Shown here: positions 26,552-35,649 of the stretch, in pieces
Layout: every line of letters starts with the position of its first letter
How positions within the stretch are numbered: the stretch's first letter is position 1
Assembly: GCF_036967205.1 (NCBI RefSeq)
Contig: NZ_CP146022.1
Location: 1,922,001 to 1,986,000, forward strand
Direction of reading: 5' to 3'
DNA length: 64,000 nucleotides
Origin: Streptomyces sp. Q6
GTDB taxonomy: Bacteria; Actinomycetota; Actinomycetes; Streptomycetales; Streptomycetaceae
Translations under genes and position numbers: made by a program
Notes under the pieces: model-generated
The model's input: only the letters and a program-made list of their open reading frames with translations
What the model was told of the DNA's origin: nothing
Database searches by the model: none

Positions 26552-27439
26552 ATGCAGTTCGACGACGACGCGAATCTGGACACCTCGGAGGTCCAGGACG
26601 TACGGGGCAGCCGGGTCCCGGGCGGGAAGGCGACCATCGGGGGCGGTCTCGCCGGACTGATCGCGCTGTTCTTCGGGCTGTTCTTCGGCACGAACGAGTT
26701 CGGGCTCTCGTCCGACGACACCGGCACCCCCGCGACCACCGTCTCCAGCGCGGCGCAGGTGCAGCAGCACTGCCGTACGGGATCGGACGCCAACACCAAG
26801 GACGACTGCCGGATCGTCGCGGTGGTCAACAGCGTGCAGGACTACTGGCGGCCGGAGTTCCGGCGCAGGAGCGGCACCTACACGCCCGCGTCGACCGTCT
26901 TCTTCACCCACCAGGTGTCCACGGCGTGCGGCGCGGCGACCTCGGCGGTCGGGCCCTTCTACTGCCCCGGCGACCGCAAGGTCTATCTGGACCTCGGCTT
27001 CTTCGACGAACTGCGCACCAAGTTCGGCTCCAGCGGCGGGCCGTTCGCCCAGGCGTACGTGGTGGCGCACGAGTACGGGCACCACGTACAGAACCTCATG
27101 GGCACCCTGAAGCGCTCGCAGGACGGGCGCACCGGGCAGAACAGCAACGCGGTCAAGGTCGAGTTGCAGGCCGACTGCTACGCGGGCGTCTGGGCCCGCA
27201 ACGCCACACGGACACCCGACGAGTCGACCGGCAGGCCGCTCATCACGAACCTGACCGACGCCGACATCCGCGACGGCCTGGACGCCGCCGCGGCGGTCGG
27301 CGACGACCGGATCCAGGAGCGGTTCCAGGGCCGGGTGACGCCCGAGTCATGGACGCACGGCTCGGCGCAGCAGCGGCAGCAGTGGTTCTACCAGGGCTAC
27401 AGGAGCGGGGACATGGCGCAGTGCAACACCTTCCGGTGA
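26552..27439 (+). CDS. Neutral zinc metallopeptidase (YpfJ-like)
   Basis: A 295-residue protein. One membrane segment at about residues 32-52 (IGGGLAGLIALFFGLFFGT) anchors an outside domain whose zinc site is VAHEYGHHVQNL (HExxH). LQADCYAGVWARNA supplies the downstream Glu/Asp ligand region of the family. Start ATG 26552 preceded by GAGAAAG. The divergent upstream gene is the propeller-like membrane protein. Physiological substrate unknown. Confidence 0.9.
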   Translation: MQFDDDANLDTSEVQDVRGSRVPGGKATIGGGLAGLIALFFGLFFGTNEFGLSSDDTGTPATTVSSAAQVQQHCRTGSDANTKDDCRIVAVVNSVQDYWRPEFRRRSGTYTPASTVFFTHQVSTACGAATSAVGPFYCPGDRKVYLDLGFFDELRTKFGSSGGPFAQAYVVAHEYGHHVQNLMGTLKRSQDGRTGQNSNAVKVELQADCYAGVWARNATRTPDESTGRPLITNLTDADIRDGLDAAAAVGDDRIQERFQGRVTPESWTHGSAQQRQQWFYQGYRSGDMAQCNTFR

Positions 27440-27451
27440 ACCGCTGACGTC

Positions 27452-28842
27452 CTAGGCCCCGCCGGTGTGCACCTGGAAGGCCGCGCGGCGGACCGCCTTC
27501 GCGAGCGCCGGGTCCGGGTGGGCGGCGGCGAGGGCGACCAGGACCTGGACCGTACGGGGGTGCCCGACGGCGCGGACCTCCTCGATCAGCGCGGGCACCG
27601 TGGGCTGCACCGCGGACTCCAAGTGCCGCACCAGCAGCGGGGCTTCACCGTGGTCGGCGACGGCGGCGGCGGTGTCGACCCACAGCCACGTCGCCTCCTC
27701 GCGGGTGAGCACCGTGTGGACGTCCTCGGGGTCCGCGCCCTCGTACTCGGCGAGCCACAGCAGGGCGTAGGGGCGCAGGCCCGGGTCGTCGGCGGCGCGG
27801 CGGACCTCGGGTTCGGCGGGGGCGCCGACGACCCGCAACGCCTCGAAGGCGAGGCCGCGCAGCAGGGCGTCCTCACCGCCGGCCGCGTCGACGAGTTCGG
27901 TGACGGCGGTACCGACGTCACGGGCGGCGAGCCAGGCACGGTACTCGGAGCGGGCCGCGTTCGGCCGCAGCCGCGCGCAGCCGCGCAGCATGTCCTCGGC
28001 GGACACCTCGATGTTCCCGGCCGGGGACTGGGCGGCGACACAGATCTGCTCCAGCTTGACCCAGACCGCCCAACTGCCCAGCGGAGTCAGCGTGGCGTGC
28101 CCTTCGGCGTACGTGAGCGCGCTGACCGAGGCGAGGCCGTTCAGCGCCCAGTCGAGGAGCGGGAGGAGCGGGGTGTCCTGCGGCGGTACCGGTTCCGGCT
28201 GCGGTCCGAAGGGGATCTCGCAGCGCTCCGTGCGGAGTTCGGCGACGCGCTGGTCCAGCAGGTCCAGCAGCTGGCTGACCGCGACCGGACCCGCCATCAG
28301 CTGGAGGAAGGACAGCAACTGCGGTACGGCTTCCACGACTTCGGCCACCGCGGCGGGCTCCAGCGAGTCCGGCGCGGGGTGCACGAGGGACCAGGCGTCG
28401 AACAGGGCGACCCAGCCGCGCAGCACGGCCGTGTCGTCGCGGTCCCAGGCGCGCAGGCGCCAGCCGGGGCGCGCGCTGTCGCCGTGCACCTCGACGAGGC
28501 CCGCCAGGCGCGCGGTGTCCCAGTCGGCGCGGACCTGGGCCACCGTGAGGGCGAGGTCGTCGGCGGCGCGGCGCGCGGTGGCGTCGGAAAGGGTGCCGAG
28601 CCCGTCCCCGGCGGCCATGTTGTTGCCGGGGCTCAGGGCGGCGTCGGCCCAGCGGGCGACGCGGACGGCGGCCGCCAGACACCGGCGGGCGGTGCCGGCC
28701 AGCTCCGACGGGGGCGGGGTGCCCTCGGGCGGGCGGGGCGCGGGGCGACGCTGGGCCGCGGGCCTGGGGCCGGGGCCGCCAGGGGCTGGCGGCGCGGGCG
28801 GACAAGTCGGAGCCTGGAGTCGCGCGGAGTACGGGACGTCAC
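27452..28842 (-). pseudogene. Hypothetical actinobacterial protein, frameshifted near its 5' end
   Basis: The main frame (27452-28618 from an internal ATG) encodes a helical, Ala/Leu-rich protein that looks conserved (e.g. LLSFLQLMAGPVAVSQLLD, YALLWLAEYEGADPEDVHTV) with repeat-like helices of the HEAT kind. The same frame stays open upstream through GTPPPSELAGTARRCLAAAV but has no start. The basic, Pro-rich N-terminus TSRTPRDSRLRLVRPRRQP with a GTG at 28842 and a GGAG site lies in another frame. One base added around 28725-28745 joins them into 463 residues. Function unknown. Confidence 0.6.
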
Positions 28843-28954
28843 CGGAGCAGTCTCCAGGGTGACCCCGTGAATTCCCAAACGCGGCCCTGTGTTCGGGGTT
28901 CGGCTCGCGGTTCGTGGCACTTCCCGCACCACGAGCCGACCGCTCTCACGAGGC

Positions 28955-30184
28955 TCACATCAGGGGGGTCAGGAAGCGCCGCAGCGCCTCTTCGTAGCCC
29001 TCCGGGTCCGCGTTCCACATCGCGCCGTGCGGGGCACCGTCGACGGTGTGCAGGCTGATCGACTGCGGGCGCCGCTCGGCGAGCCTGCGGGAGAGCGCCC
29101 AGGGCGCCACCTCGTCGTCGGGGCCGTGCACGAGGAGCGTGGGGACGCCGAGGGCGGCCGGGTCGGCGGCCTCGGCGAAGCTGCCGACGCCGAGTGCGGT
29201 GCGGCCCTGGGCGGCACGGACCGCGAGCGGGAGCAGCGCCGAAGGGGTGCGGCGGGCGCCGGCCAGGGCGCGCAGCGTCGCCTCCCAGCTGAGCACCGGG
29301 GAGTCGAGGACCAGGCCCTTGATGCGGTCGCGCAGCGCGGAGTGCGCCGCGGCGTGCAGGGCCATGGCGGCGCCGGTGGACCAGCCGTGCAGGATGACGT
29401 GGCGAGCCCCGTAACGCACGGCATAACGGATCGCCGCGTCCAGGTCGCGCCACTCTGTCGCGCCGAGATGGCCGAGGCCGTCCGGGGAGCGGGGCGCGCC
29501 CAGGTCGCCGCGGTAGGCGACGTCGAGCACCGGGAAACGGTGATGGTGCAGGAACCCCATGAGGTTCATGGGGTGCTCACGGGTGGTGCCGAGGCCGTGG
29601 ACGGTGATCACCCAGGTGTCGCGGACGCCCGGCAGGAACCAGGCGGGCAGCGCCCCGAGTTCACCGGGGACGTCCACGTCGGCGTGGTCGAGGCCGAGCG
29701 CGGACTTGGGGTCGCCGATGTGCAGCTGAGGCGTGAACCAGGCCTTCGCGCCGGGTTCCAGGGTGCCGTGGGTGACCCGCTCCAGGCGGCGCACGACGGT
29801 GTCCGCGGCGTGCGGGGCCGACTCGATGACGGGTCCGACCACCGCGTGGTAGCCGTCGCCCGCGAGCCCGTACGTGCCGGGGCGCTGCGAGGCCAGGTCG
29901 CGGGTCAGGGTGATCTGGCCCGCGGCGGTGGCGTGGACGGTGAGTCGGGGTTCGGTGGGCAGGGGGCGTCCAGCGGGCGCCTTGAGCGCGGCGTCGCTGG
30001 CCAGCCGGCCGGCGGCGATCGCGGCGGCCGAGGCCCCTAGGACGGCGGTGACGGCAGCGGCCGTCGCTCTGGCGGTGCGCACCCGTCCAGTGTCGTGGGC
30101 CCGGCGCGCCGCGGCCAGCGGGACGGAGGATGCGAGTGACGCCCGTGCAGGGCGGGGTGCGATTGCCGTACGGGTTCTTCTCAC
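28955..30184 (-). CDS. Alpha/beta hydrolase, probably membrane-anchored
   Basis: A 409-residue protein starting at GTG 30184 with an excellent GAGGAGG site. An N-terminal basic stretch precedes a hydrophobic segment (about residues 42-62, ATAAAVTAVLGASAAAIAAG). The hydrolase domain has the oxyanion HGLGTTREH, nucleophile elbow HGWSTGA, catalytic Asp in VHGPDDEVAP and His in GAPHGAMW. Likely an extracytoplasmic esterase or peptidase-like hydrolase. Confidence 0.88.
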   Translation of the reverse strand: MRRTRTAIAPRPARASLASSVPLAAARRAHDTGRVRTARATAAAVTAVLGASAAAIAAGRLASDAALKAPAGRPLPTEPRLTVHATAAGQITLTRDLASQRPGTYGLAGDGYHAVVGPVIESAPHAADTVVRRLERVTHGTLEPGAKAWFTPQLHIGDPKSALGLDHADVDVPGELGALPAWFLPGVRDTWVITVHGLGTTREHPMNLMGFLHHHRFPVLDVAYRGDLGAPRSPDGLGHLGATEWRDLDAAIRYAVRYGARHVILHGWSTGAAMALHAAAHSALRDRIKGLVLDSPVLSWEATLRALAGARRTPSALLPLAVRAAQGRTALGVGSFAEAADPAALGVPTLLVHGPDDEVAPWALSRRLAERRPQSISLHTVDGAPHGAMWNADPEGYEEALRRFLTPLM

Positions 30185-30256
30185 GGGGCCTCCTCGCGGC
30201 GGACGGGTCCCCGTACGGGTGCTCGGGAAGGCCCCTCGTACGCCTCCGGGCCCGGA

Positions 30257-30937
30257 TCAGCTCGGCGGGGCCTGCTGCCCGTATCCGCGCAACCGCTCCC
30301 CCACCTCGTCCAGCTGCTCGCCGGTGAGGAGGGAGGGGGTGAGGCCGGGGACGGAGTGGGCGGTGAGCCACAGGCGGCACATCCACTCCAGCTGGGCGGT
30401 GCGGTCGTAGGCCTGGGAGAGAGTGTTTCCGTATGTGACCGTGCCGTGGTTCTGAAGGAGACAACCTGTGCGGTCGGCGAGCGCCGTGAGCATGTTCTCG
30501 GCCAACTCCTCGGTGCCGTAGGTCGCGTACGGGGCGACGCGGACGATGCCGCCGAGGGCCGCGGTCATGTAGTGGACGGGCGGGAGCTCGGGGACGAGCG
30601 TGGAAACGGCCGTGGCGTGCACGGCATGGGTGTGCACGACGGCGCGGGCGTCCGTGTTCCGGTAGATCGCGAGGTGCATCGGCAGCTCGCTGGTGGGGGC
30701 GAGGGACCCGGCGTGGCGCGTGCCGTCGAGGTCGACGGCGACGACATCGCGCGGGCCGAGCCGTTCATAGGGGACACCGCTCGGCGTCACCAGGACGATG
30801 TCTTCGCCGACGCGAACGGAGACGTTGCCCGAGGTGCCGACGACCAGACCGTCGGCGACCGTGCGGCGGGCCGTCGCGACCAGTTCCTGCCATGCCCGGT
30901 CGAGCGACTGAGCCAGCGCCTGCCCCTGTTCCTTCAT
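30257..30937 (-). CDS. Class II aldolase/adducin family protein
   Basis: A 226-residue zinc aldolase-like protein: GTSGNVSVR and TPSGVPYERLG (phosphate pocket), zinc ligands VVHTHAVHAT and LLQNHGTVTYG. This set fits L-fuculose-phosphate aldolase or methylthioribulose-phosphate dehydratase families; I cannot choose. ATG 30937 is preferred for its AGGA site; ATG 30946 three codons upstream is an alternative. Confidence 0.88.
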   Translation of the reverse strand: MKEQGQALAQSLDRAWQELVATARRTVADGLVVGTSGNVSVRVGEDIVLVTPSGVPYERLGPRDVVAVDLDGTRHAGSLAPTSELPMHLAIYRNTDARAVVHTHAVHATAVSTLVPELPPVHYMTAALGGIVRVAPYATYGTEELAENMLTALADRTGCLLQNHGTVTYGNTLSQAYDRTAQLEWMCRLWLTAHSVPGLTPSLLTGEQLDEVGERLRGYGQQAPPS

Positions 30938-31126
30938 GGCCCGCATCCTGCCAGCCGCGGGGCCTCGCGGACCGGGGCAGGTTAGTGCGGAGGCCAGGCG
31001 TCCGGGAGTGCACATATGGGCATAGATCCCCCTTCGGCAACGATTGGCTTGGGGGTGACGGGCACATTCTGATCTTCCAGTACTCTCTGGGTGATTTGTC
31101 ATGCACGTCGCCATCCGGGGGGAAAT

Positions 31127-31870
31127 ATGGCTCGTGACAACAAACCGCCGCATCGCCGCGCCCGCATCGCCGCGGCGGCGTCCGTGGCCGCGCTGGCCCT
31201 GGGGGGCACCGCGCTCGCGGAACTACCGGCGCAGGCGGCGGGAAAGCCGAGGGGGCACGACGTCTCCTCGCACCAGAAGAACGTCGACTGGAGCAAGGCC
31301 CGGAGCAAGGGGGCCCGGTTCGTCTACGTGAAGGCGACCGAGTCGACGACCTACAAGAACCCGTACTTCGCGCAGCAGTACAACGGCGCGCGGCGGGCCG
31401 GCGTCATCCGCGGCGCCTACCACTTCGCCCTGCCCCACCAGTCGTCGGGCAGGACCCAGGCCTCGTACTTCGTGCGCAACGGCGGGGCCTGGTCGCGGGA
31501 CGGCTGGACGCTGCCGCCCGCGCTCGACATCGAGTACAACCCGTACGGCTCGAAGAAGTGCTACGGCATGAGCAGGGGCAGGCTCGTGTCGTGGATCAAG
31601 TCCTTCAGCGACGAGGTGAAGCGCAGGACCGGGCGGCGCCCGGTGATCTACACGAACTACCACTGGTGGGCGAAGTGCACCGGCAACAGCCGGGCCTTCG
31701 CCGCCGACCACGCCCTGTGGCTCGCGCGCTACGACGAGAGCGCGGGGGCGCTGCCTGCGGGGTGGGGGTACTGGACGTTCTGGCAGTACGACAACGGCGG
31801 ACGTCTGCCGGGTGATCAGAATCTCTTCAACGGGTCCCTCGCGCAGCTCAGGAAGTTCGCCCGGGGGTAG
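31127..31870 (+). CDS. Secreted GH25 lysozyme (N,O-diacetylmuramidase)
   Basis: A 247-residue protein with a signal peptide (RRARIAAAASVAALALGGTA, cleavage near AQA/AGK) and a GH25 domain: GHDVSSHQKNVDW at the start, catalytic acidic residues in PALDIEYNPYG, and YWTFWQYDNGG at the end. Cleaves peptidoglycan glycan strands. ATG 31127 has a GGGGGGAAA site. The 3' end overlaps by 55 bases the opposite-strand read-through tail of the integrase. Confidence 0.93.
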   Translation: MARDNKPPHRRARIAAAASVAALALGGTALAELPAQAAGKPRGHDVSSHQKNVDWSKARSKGARFVYVKATESTTYKNPYFAQQYNGARRAGVIRGAYHFALPHQSSGRTQASYFVRNGGAWSRDGWTLPPALDIEYNPYGSKKCYGMSRGRLVSWIKSFSDEVKRRTGRRPVIYTNYHWWAKCTGNSRAFAADHALWLARYDESAGALPAGWGYWTFWQYDNGGRLPGDQNLFNGSLAQLRKFARG

Positions 31871-33753
31871 TCCCGAAGGGGGTCGCAAGGCCCGGCCGAA
31901 GGTCCCTGGAGCCCAGGATTCCGGGGATCGGGCCGGGCCGTCGCCGCGCCGAAACGGAGGCTGTCCGGCCACCTCCTGTCAAGCGGAGCACAGGCGCTCC
32001 GGATCGGGTCACCAAGGCGCCCGCCCCAGTTCATCTTTCGTTCCGTAAGGAGCCTCGGTTCCAGCTTCCCGCCGATCTCGTACTCGGGCAGTGAGGCAGG
32101 CCGCCCCCGATGGGTCTTCTCGGGTGTCGACTTCAAGTACACCCGGACATCGAGAAGTTCGATCAGGCGGGCCTTCTTGGGCTCGCTCAGCTTCTCCAGG
32201 CGGTTGCTCGCAGCCGCAGCCAGCGCCTGGAGGTCGCGGGCTCGTTCGGTCGCCGCCTCAGTCTCAGCCTGCCAGGCCAGCACCTCGGCCCTCTGCTTCT
32301 CCAGCACGGCCAGCTCTTCATTCAGTGGCTTCACGGTGCGCTCGGCGGCCTCGGCCGCCTCTGCTCCCTTGAGCCCGCGCTTGGTCGCCTGTCGGGCCGC
32401 TACGACGAGTGTCGTGTCGATCGTGTCGCTCAACTCGTCAATCTGGCGGGACAGTTCGTTGATCCGGTCAACATGGTTGACCTTGCTGTTCATGGCGACG
32501 CCCACCCACTCCTCGGCGAGCTTCTTCAACTTCTCCGCGTCCCCCAGCATCCCGACCAGGTCGTCCCAGACGGCCTTCTCGATCAGGTCTGCGTTCACCT
32601 GTGCACACGAGCAGATGCCCGCGCCGGCATACTTCGGCTGCTTTCCCGAACAGCGGTAACCGCGCAGATCCTTGGCCTTCACGTGGAAGCCCGAATAGTG
32701 CTTCCCGCAGGCGCCGAAGATGCGCTTCGAGTACGGATAGGACGGGGCTCCGGCAGCGTCCCGCTTCACCGAGCCGCGGGCCAGGGCCTCGTTCAGCTTC
32801 TTCAGCTGCTGCTCGTTGAAGGTGGGCTCCAGCGGGATAACCACCGACTTGCCGTAGACGGGGTTTCCGTCTCGGTCCAGCTTCGCCTTCTTCGGCTTGC
32901 GGAAGGTCACCTGTGCCTTCTGCACGGCTTCAGACTTCAGCTTGTTCAGTACGTTCTTGTTGGTCCAGCGCTTACCTTCGCGGGTCCACGCGGATTCCGC
33001 GTTCAGAACCAGGGCCACCTGTTCGCAGTCCTTGCCCTGCTCCGCGACGAGTTCGAGCATCCGGCAGAGAATGCCGTGCTCGTGCGGGTCACGGGCCAGC
33101 CGGGACAGCCCCCGCTGCCCCTTGTTCTCGATCATGTAGCCGTACGGCGGCCGCCCGCCGGTCCATCCGCCCTCTTCGGCCTTCTCCTGAAGGCCGCCCT
33201 GTGTGCGGTCGCGGATGTTCTCGCGCTCTTCCTCGGCATAGTCGGCGTCCTTGCGCATCTGACTGCGCCCGGCCGAAGTCGAGTTGTCGTAGTTCTTCTT
33301 GACCACGTGCACGTAGATGCCAAGGTCTTCCAGCTCCCACACCCAGCGCCAGAATGCCCTGCCAACGCGGCCGATCACCCGGCCCTCATTGACGCCCACC
33401 ATGTCGAACGGACGGGGTACCTGGCGCGCATCCTCCATCAGACGCTTGAGATCCGGCCTGTCCTCCGCCTCCAGGCTGCCGCTCAGCCCTTCATCGGCGT
33501 AGACACCGACGAACGCCCACCCCCTCTCGGCGATGCGCCGCACCACGCGCTTGCCGGAGTAATCGATGCCGTAGCCCTTCAGTTGCTCCTCCGTCGACAC
33601 CCGGAGGTAGGCGACAGCGCGGAGTTGACCGGGCCCGGCCACCTGGAGCACAGCACCGATGGACTGAAGAAGGGCCGCGCGCCTGACTCCGTCGTTCGTG
33701 GCCTTGGGCAGTCCCGTGTCCACGGCAACAGCCCTCGTGAGATCCTGCTTCAT
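31816..33753 (-). CDS. Large serine recombinase (integrase), reading through into flanking DNA
   Basis: A 645-residue protein as read. N-terminal resolvase domain (about residues 45-190) with nucleophile Ser in YLRVSTEEQ and arginines in NEGRVIGRVGRAFWR; recombinase domain (GRPPYGYM ...); zinc-ribbon domain with FGACGKHYSGFH, YRCSGKQ and GICSCAQV; then a long coiled coil (about 430-520). After RLLTERKMN (codon 575) the frame crosses the att core and adds 70 residues of atypical composition encoded by chromosomal DNA. At the other element end the same peptide ends ERKVN-stop, so the excised form would encode about 575 residues. ATG with AAGGGA site. Confidence 0.9.
   Translation of the reverse strand: MKQDLTRAVAVDTGLPKATNDGVRRAALLQSIGAVLQVAGPGQLRAVAYLRVSTEEQLKGYGIDYSGKRVVRRIAERGWAFVGVYADEGLSGSLEAEDRPDLKRLMEDARQVPRPFDMVGVNEGRVIGRVGRAFWRWVWELEDLGIYVHVVKKNYDNSTSAGRSQMRKDADYAEEERENIRDRTQGGLQEKAEEGGWTGGRPPYGYMIENKGQRGLSRLARDPHEHGILCRMLELVAEQGKDCEQVALVLNAESAWTREGKRWTNKNVLNKLKSEAVQKAQVTFRKPKKAKLDRDGNPVYGKSVVIPLEPTFNEQQLKKLNEALARGSVKRDAAGAPSYPYSKRIFGACGKHYSGFHVKAKDLRGYRCSGKQPKYAGAGICSCAQVNADLIEKAVWDDLVGMLGDAEKLKKLAEEWVGVAMNSKVNHVDRINELSRQIDELSDTIDTTLVVAARQATKRGLKGAEAAEAAERTVKPLNEELAVLEKQRAEVLAWQAETEAATERARDLQALAAAASNRLEKLSEPKKARLIELLDVRVYLKSTPEKTHRGRPASLPEYEIGGKLEPRLLTERKMNWGGRLGDPIRSACAPLDRRWPDSLRFGAATARPDPRNPGLQGPSAGPCDPLRDYPRANFLSCARDPLKRF
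32027..32043. other. Candidate attL core
   Basis: CAGTTCATCTTTCGTTC, inside the 3' part of the integrase frame. Left of it the DNA is chromosomal, right of it the integrase gene. Matches the right-end repeat at 15 of 17 positions. Confidence 0.65.
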
Positions 33754-33796
33754 GTCAGTCCCTTTCCGACTGGCCGGTCAGCCTTGGCTGTCCGGG

Positions 33797-33824
33797 CCCC
33801 GGGCGTGTTCGCAGCACCCCGGGG
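33797..33824 (-). terminator. Hairpin between small-gene chain and integrase
   Basis: CCCCGGG (33797-33803) and CCCGGGG (33818-33824) enclose a 14-base loop in the 88-bp space upstream of the integrase. It may end the upstream transcript or attenuate integrase expression. Confidence 0.45.
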
Positions 33825-33841
33825 TCACTCAAGTGGCCGTA

Positions 33842-34020
33842 TTATGCCGCCATTTCACTCTCGTCCGGGCCGAAAAAGATGGAGAGTACTTCGCGGAATG
33901 CCGCGTCGTCGGACTCAGTGATCTCCCACTCGATACTCACCCGGGGCCGCGGGTCGTCCTTGAAGTGCTCCCGCAGCCACTCCCCGCTTCGTCCCCCCGG
34001 GTCCTCGCGTCGTCCTGCAT
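33842..34020 (-). pseudogene. Small element protein, frameshifted at a C6 run
   Basis: ATG 34020 follows a clear AAGGGAG site and starts MQDDARTRG. The frame then breaks at the CCCCCC run 33993-33998. The next frame continues SGEWLREHFKDDPRPRVSIE and EWEITESDDAAFREVLSIFF to GPDESEMAA and TAA at 33842. One base restored gives a 59-residue protein. Small acidic proteins of this look precede integrases in several actinobacterial elements as I recall; an excisionase-like or regulatory role is possible but unproven. Confidence 0.6.
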
Positions 34021-34043
34021 GCCGTGCTCCCTTACTGGCCCGT

Positions 34044-34582
34044 CTACTCCTCGGCCCGCAGGCCGGGCTTCCACCGGGCTATGGATTCGGTGATGGGCAC
34101 GTCGATCTTGAAGACCTGCGGCCAGTCCGTGGGCCGCGGCTGTTCTGCTGACCACCGGCCGGAGGGGGCGACGGGAAGCCCGGGTTGCCCTGGAAGCCAG
34201 GGGCTCCCGGCACGGAGACGTTCGGGCCGAACGGCGGAGGGGTCACCGCGCCTGGTACCGGCGGGGCCTGAGGGACAGCAGGGGCGACCGGGGGAACCGG
34301 GCTGGCCCCGAGGCCCGAGGCGACGGCCGCAGCTGCCTTGATGGACGCCCAGAAGTTGCCCATGGCTGCGCCGGCCGCGGCCTCGTCCAGTTCCTGGAAG
34401 CCGGCGATGATCTCGCCCGCGATGTTGCCGCGGACCACGACCATCGGGCCGCGTCCGTCGAAGCTGATCGTGAAGCGGTGGTTGTGCGGGTTGCTCGGCA
34501 TCTCCGGGTACGCCGTGGAGTGGTCGCCCCAACCCTCCGCCTCGGCGTAGGGGGCCACGGTCTCGGTGGTGACGTCAGTCAT
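34044..34582 (-). pseudogene. Element-encoded hypothetical protein, frameshifted near 34132
   Basis: From ATG 34582 the frame encodes WGDHSTAYPEMPSNPHNHRF and FDGRGPMVVVRGNIAGEIIA, a helical region, then a low-complexity Pro/Gly linker (PPVPGAVTPPPFGPNVSVPG). It breaks after NSRGP. The other frame continues TDWPQVFKIDVPITESIARW and ends LRAEE at 34044. With one base added at 34131-34133 the protein is 179 residues. The layout (N-terminal fold, Pro-rich linker, VFKIDVP tail) recalls hypothetical proteins common on streptomycete integrative elements. Its start overlaps the previous gene. Confidence 0.6.
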
Positions 34583-34679
34583 CTGATCCCTTGTCTACGT
34601 TCTCGAAACGGATGCAGCCCGGGTAGTGGCCGCAGAACTCACAGCAGGTGCCGCAGTCGCAGTTGGGGAGGTAGGTCAC
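34575..34679 (-). CDS. Tiny Cys-rich element protein
   Basis: A 34-residue protein: GTG 34679, MTYLPNCDCGTCCEFCGHYP then GCIRFENVDKGSDD. Six cysteines in 17 residues (CDCGTCCEFC...GC) suggest a zinc-binding knuckle. Its GTG overlaps the corrected stop of the upstream gene (GTGA) and its own stop overlaps the start of the gene at 34582, so it sits in a tightly coupled chain. Confidence 0.6.
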   Translation of the reverse strand: MTYLPNCDCGTCCEFCGHYPGCIRFENVDKGSDD

Positions 34680-34806
34680 TGCTCGCCGTGGACGGCCCGG
34701 GAATGGGCCGCCCCTCGGCCTCGGACTCGAACGGAGCGCCACAGAAACAGAAGCGGCAGTGGTACGTGGCCAGCTCGGCCAGGCGGTGAATCAGGGTGCG
34801 GATCAT
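34676..34806 (-). pseudogene. Small CxxC element protein, possible frameshift near 34698
   Basis: ATG 34806 overlaps the stop of the WhiB-like gene (ATGA). It encodes IRTLIHRLAELATYHCRFCF then CGAPFESEAEGRPIPG, a knuckle HCRFCFCG. As read the frame runs on to a stop at 34639 (55 residues) over the next gene. Adding one base at 34696-34701 moves the stop to 34676 and creates a GTGA overlap with the downstream gene, giving 43 residues. The coupling makes the corrected version more likely. Confidence 0.5.
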
Positions 34807-35380
34807 GACTCCTCAATCAGGGGTGCGGGGAAGCCCGGGGCGTCCGGGTCGTGGCGGCGGCCCGGCCGGTCCGGGAACGGGCGCAGGGCCCGCGGTGACA
34901 GCTCGGGAAGAGGAAGACCGACGATCCCCGCGGCTCGCTCGTGCGCGGCCCTCTCGCGGTCCTTCTCGGCCTCATCGATCAGCTTCGACGCCAGGGAGGG
35001 CAGGACGTCGGACAGCGTCATGACCTCCCGGAGGGACGCCCCCCCCGGTCGCGGAGCTTTAGCAGCTCCCGGCCCCACATCAGCCAGGTCTCGGTGGTCC
35101 AGTGCTTGGCCCTCTTCGTCAGGGCCCGACGTGCCAGGTAGCGCTGGTACTGGTCCAGTCCGCCCCACACCCCGAACTCTTCGCCCGTGGTGTCGCGGCG
35201 GCACTGCATCAGGACCGGGCACCCGGCGCAGATCTCCTTGGCCTGGTCCCGCTTGGCCTGTGTCTTGGTCGCCGGTCGGCGGTTGGCCATGCCTCCCCCG
35301 GCGAAGAAGAGGGGAAGGTCTTCCTCCTGGCATGCGTGCTGCGGCCACCAGGGCCGCCGCACGTCGAAGAGGACGTTCAC
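34803..35380 (-). pseudogene. WhiB-like transcriptional regulator, frameshifted at a C8 run
   Basis: GTG 35380, MNVLFDVRRPWWPQHACQ. The four Fe-S cysteines are at about residues 17, 51, 54 and 60 (HAC; ICAGCPVLMQC) followed by FGVWGG, the WhiB turn. The frame stops early (GGRPSGRS) at 35018 directly after eight Cs on the plus strand (35039-35046). One more base leads into REVMTLSDVLPSLASKLIDE and a basic tail ending APLIEES at 34803, whose stop overlaps the next ATG. The corrected protein is 192 residues, long for WhiB but normal for element-borne ones. Confidence 0.75.
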
Positions 35381-35502
35381 GCCCGGCCCCACAGGGCCCC
35401 CGCCAGAACTCCGATGCCGGCGCCGACGGCGACCAGCGCCGTGTGCCACCAGTTCCAGCGGAACAGTTCCAGGCGGATGCGGTCGGCGATCTCCTCGCCC
35501 AT
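35377..35502 (-). CDS. Small membrane protein of the element
   Basis: A 41-residue protein: MGEEIADRIRLELFRWNWWH then a hydrophobic segment TALVAVGAGIGVLAGALWGRA. One amphipathic and one transmembrane helix. Its stop overlaps the WhiB GTG (GTGA), so the two are coupled. No known family. Confidence 0.55.
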   Translation of the reverse strand: MGEEIADRIRLELFRWNWWHTALVAVGAGIGVLAGALWGRA

Positions 35503-35505
35503 GTC

Positions 35506-35586
35506 TCACCTCCAGTGCGGCACCCCGCACATGACGAAGGCCGCCACGAGGGCGGCCAGAATGATCAGTTTCTGAGGTCTGTTCAC
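35506..35586 (-). CDS. 26-residue hydrophobic peptide of the element
   Basis: GTG 35586 encodes MNRPQKLIILAALVAAFVMC then GVPHWR: basic start, one hydrophobic helix. The stop is three bases before the next ATG. It has a plausible GAGGCGAC site. Very short, so support is mainly position in the chain and clean membrane-helix pattern. Confidence 0.4.
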   Translation of the reverse strand: MNRPQKLIILAALVAAFVMCGVPHWR

Positions 35587-35592
35587 GTCGCC

Positions 35593-35649
35593 TCAGTGCT
35601 TGAGGCAGGGATACGGATCACCGCAGATCGGGCACCTGTCGTCCTTCAC
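35593..35649 (-). CDS. 18-residue Cys-knuckle peptide of the element
   Basis: GTG 35649 encodes MKDDRCPICGDPYPCLKH with a CPICG...C...H pattern. A GAGGAG site is just upstream and the GTG overlaps the stop of the preceding frame (GTGA). Too short to identify. Confidence 0.35.
   Translation of the reverse strand: MKDDRCPICGDPYPCLKH

Noticed and set aside
31000-31126. Possible c-di-AMP riboswitch upstream of the GH25 lysozyme
   Set aside because: Some Streptomyces wall hydrolases have one, but I do not find the conserved ydaO-type sequence blocks in this leader.
31871-31945. GGCCCGGCC / GGCCGGGCC pair after the lysozyme gene as terminator
   Set aside because: Arms are separated by more than 30 bases and lie in the integrase read-through tail; too weak to list.
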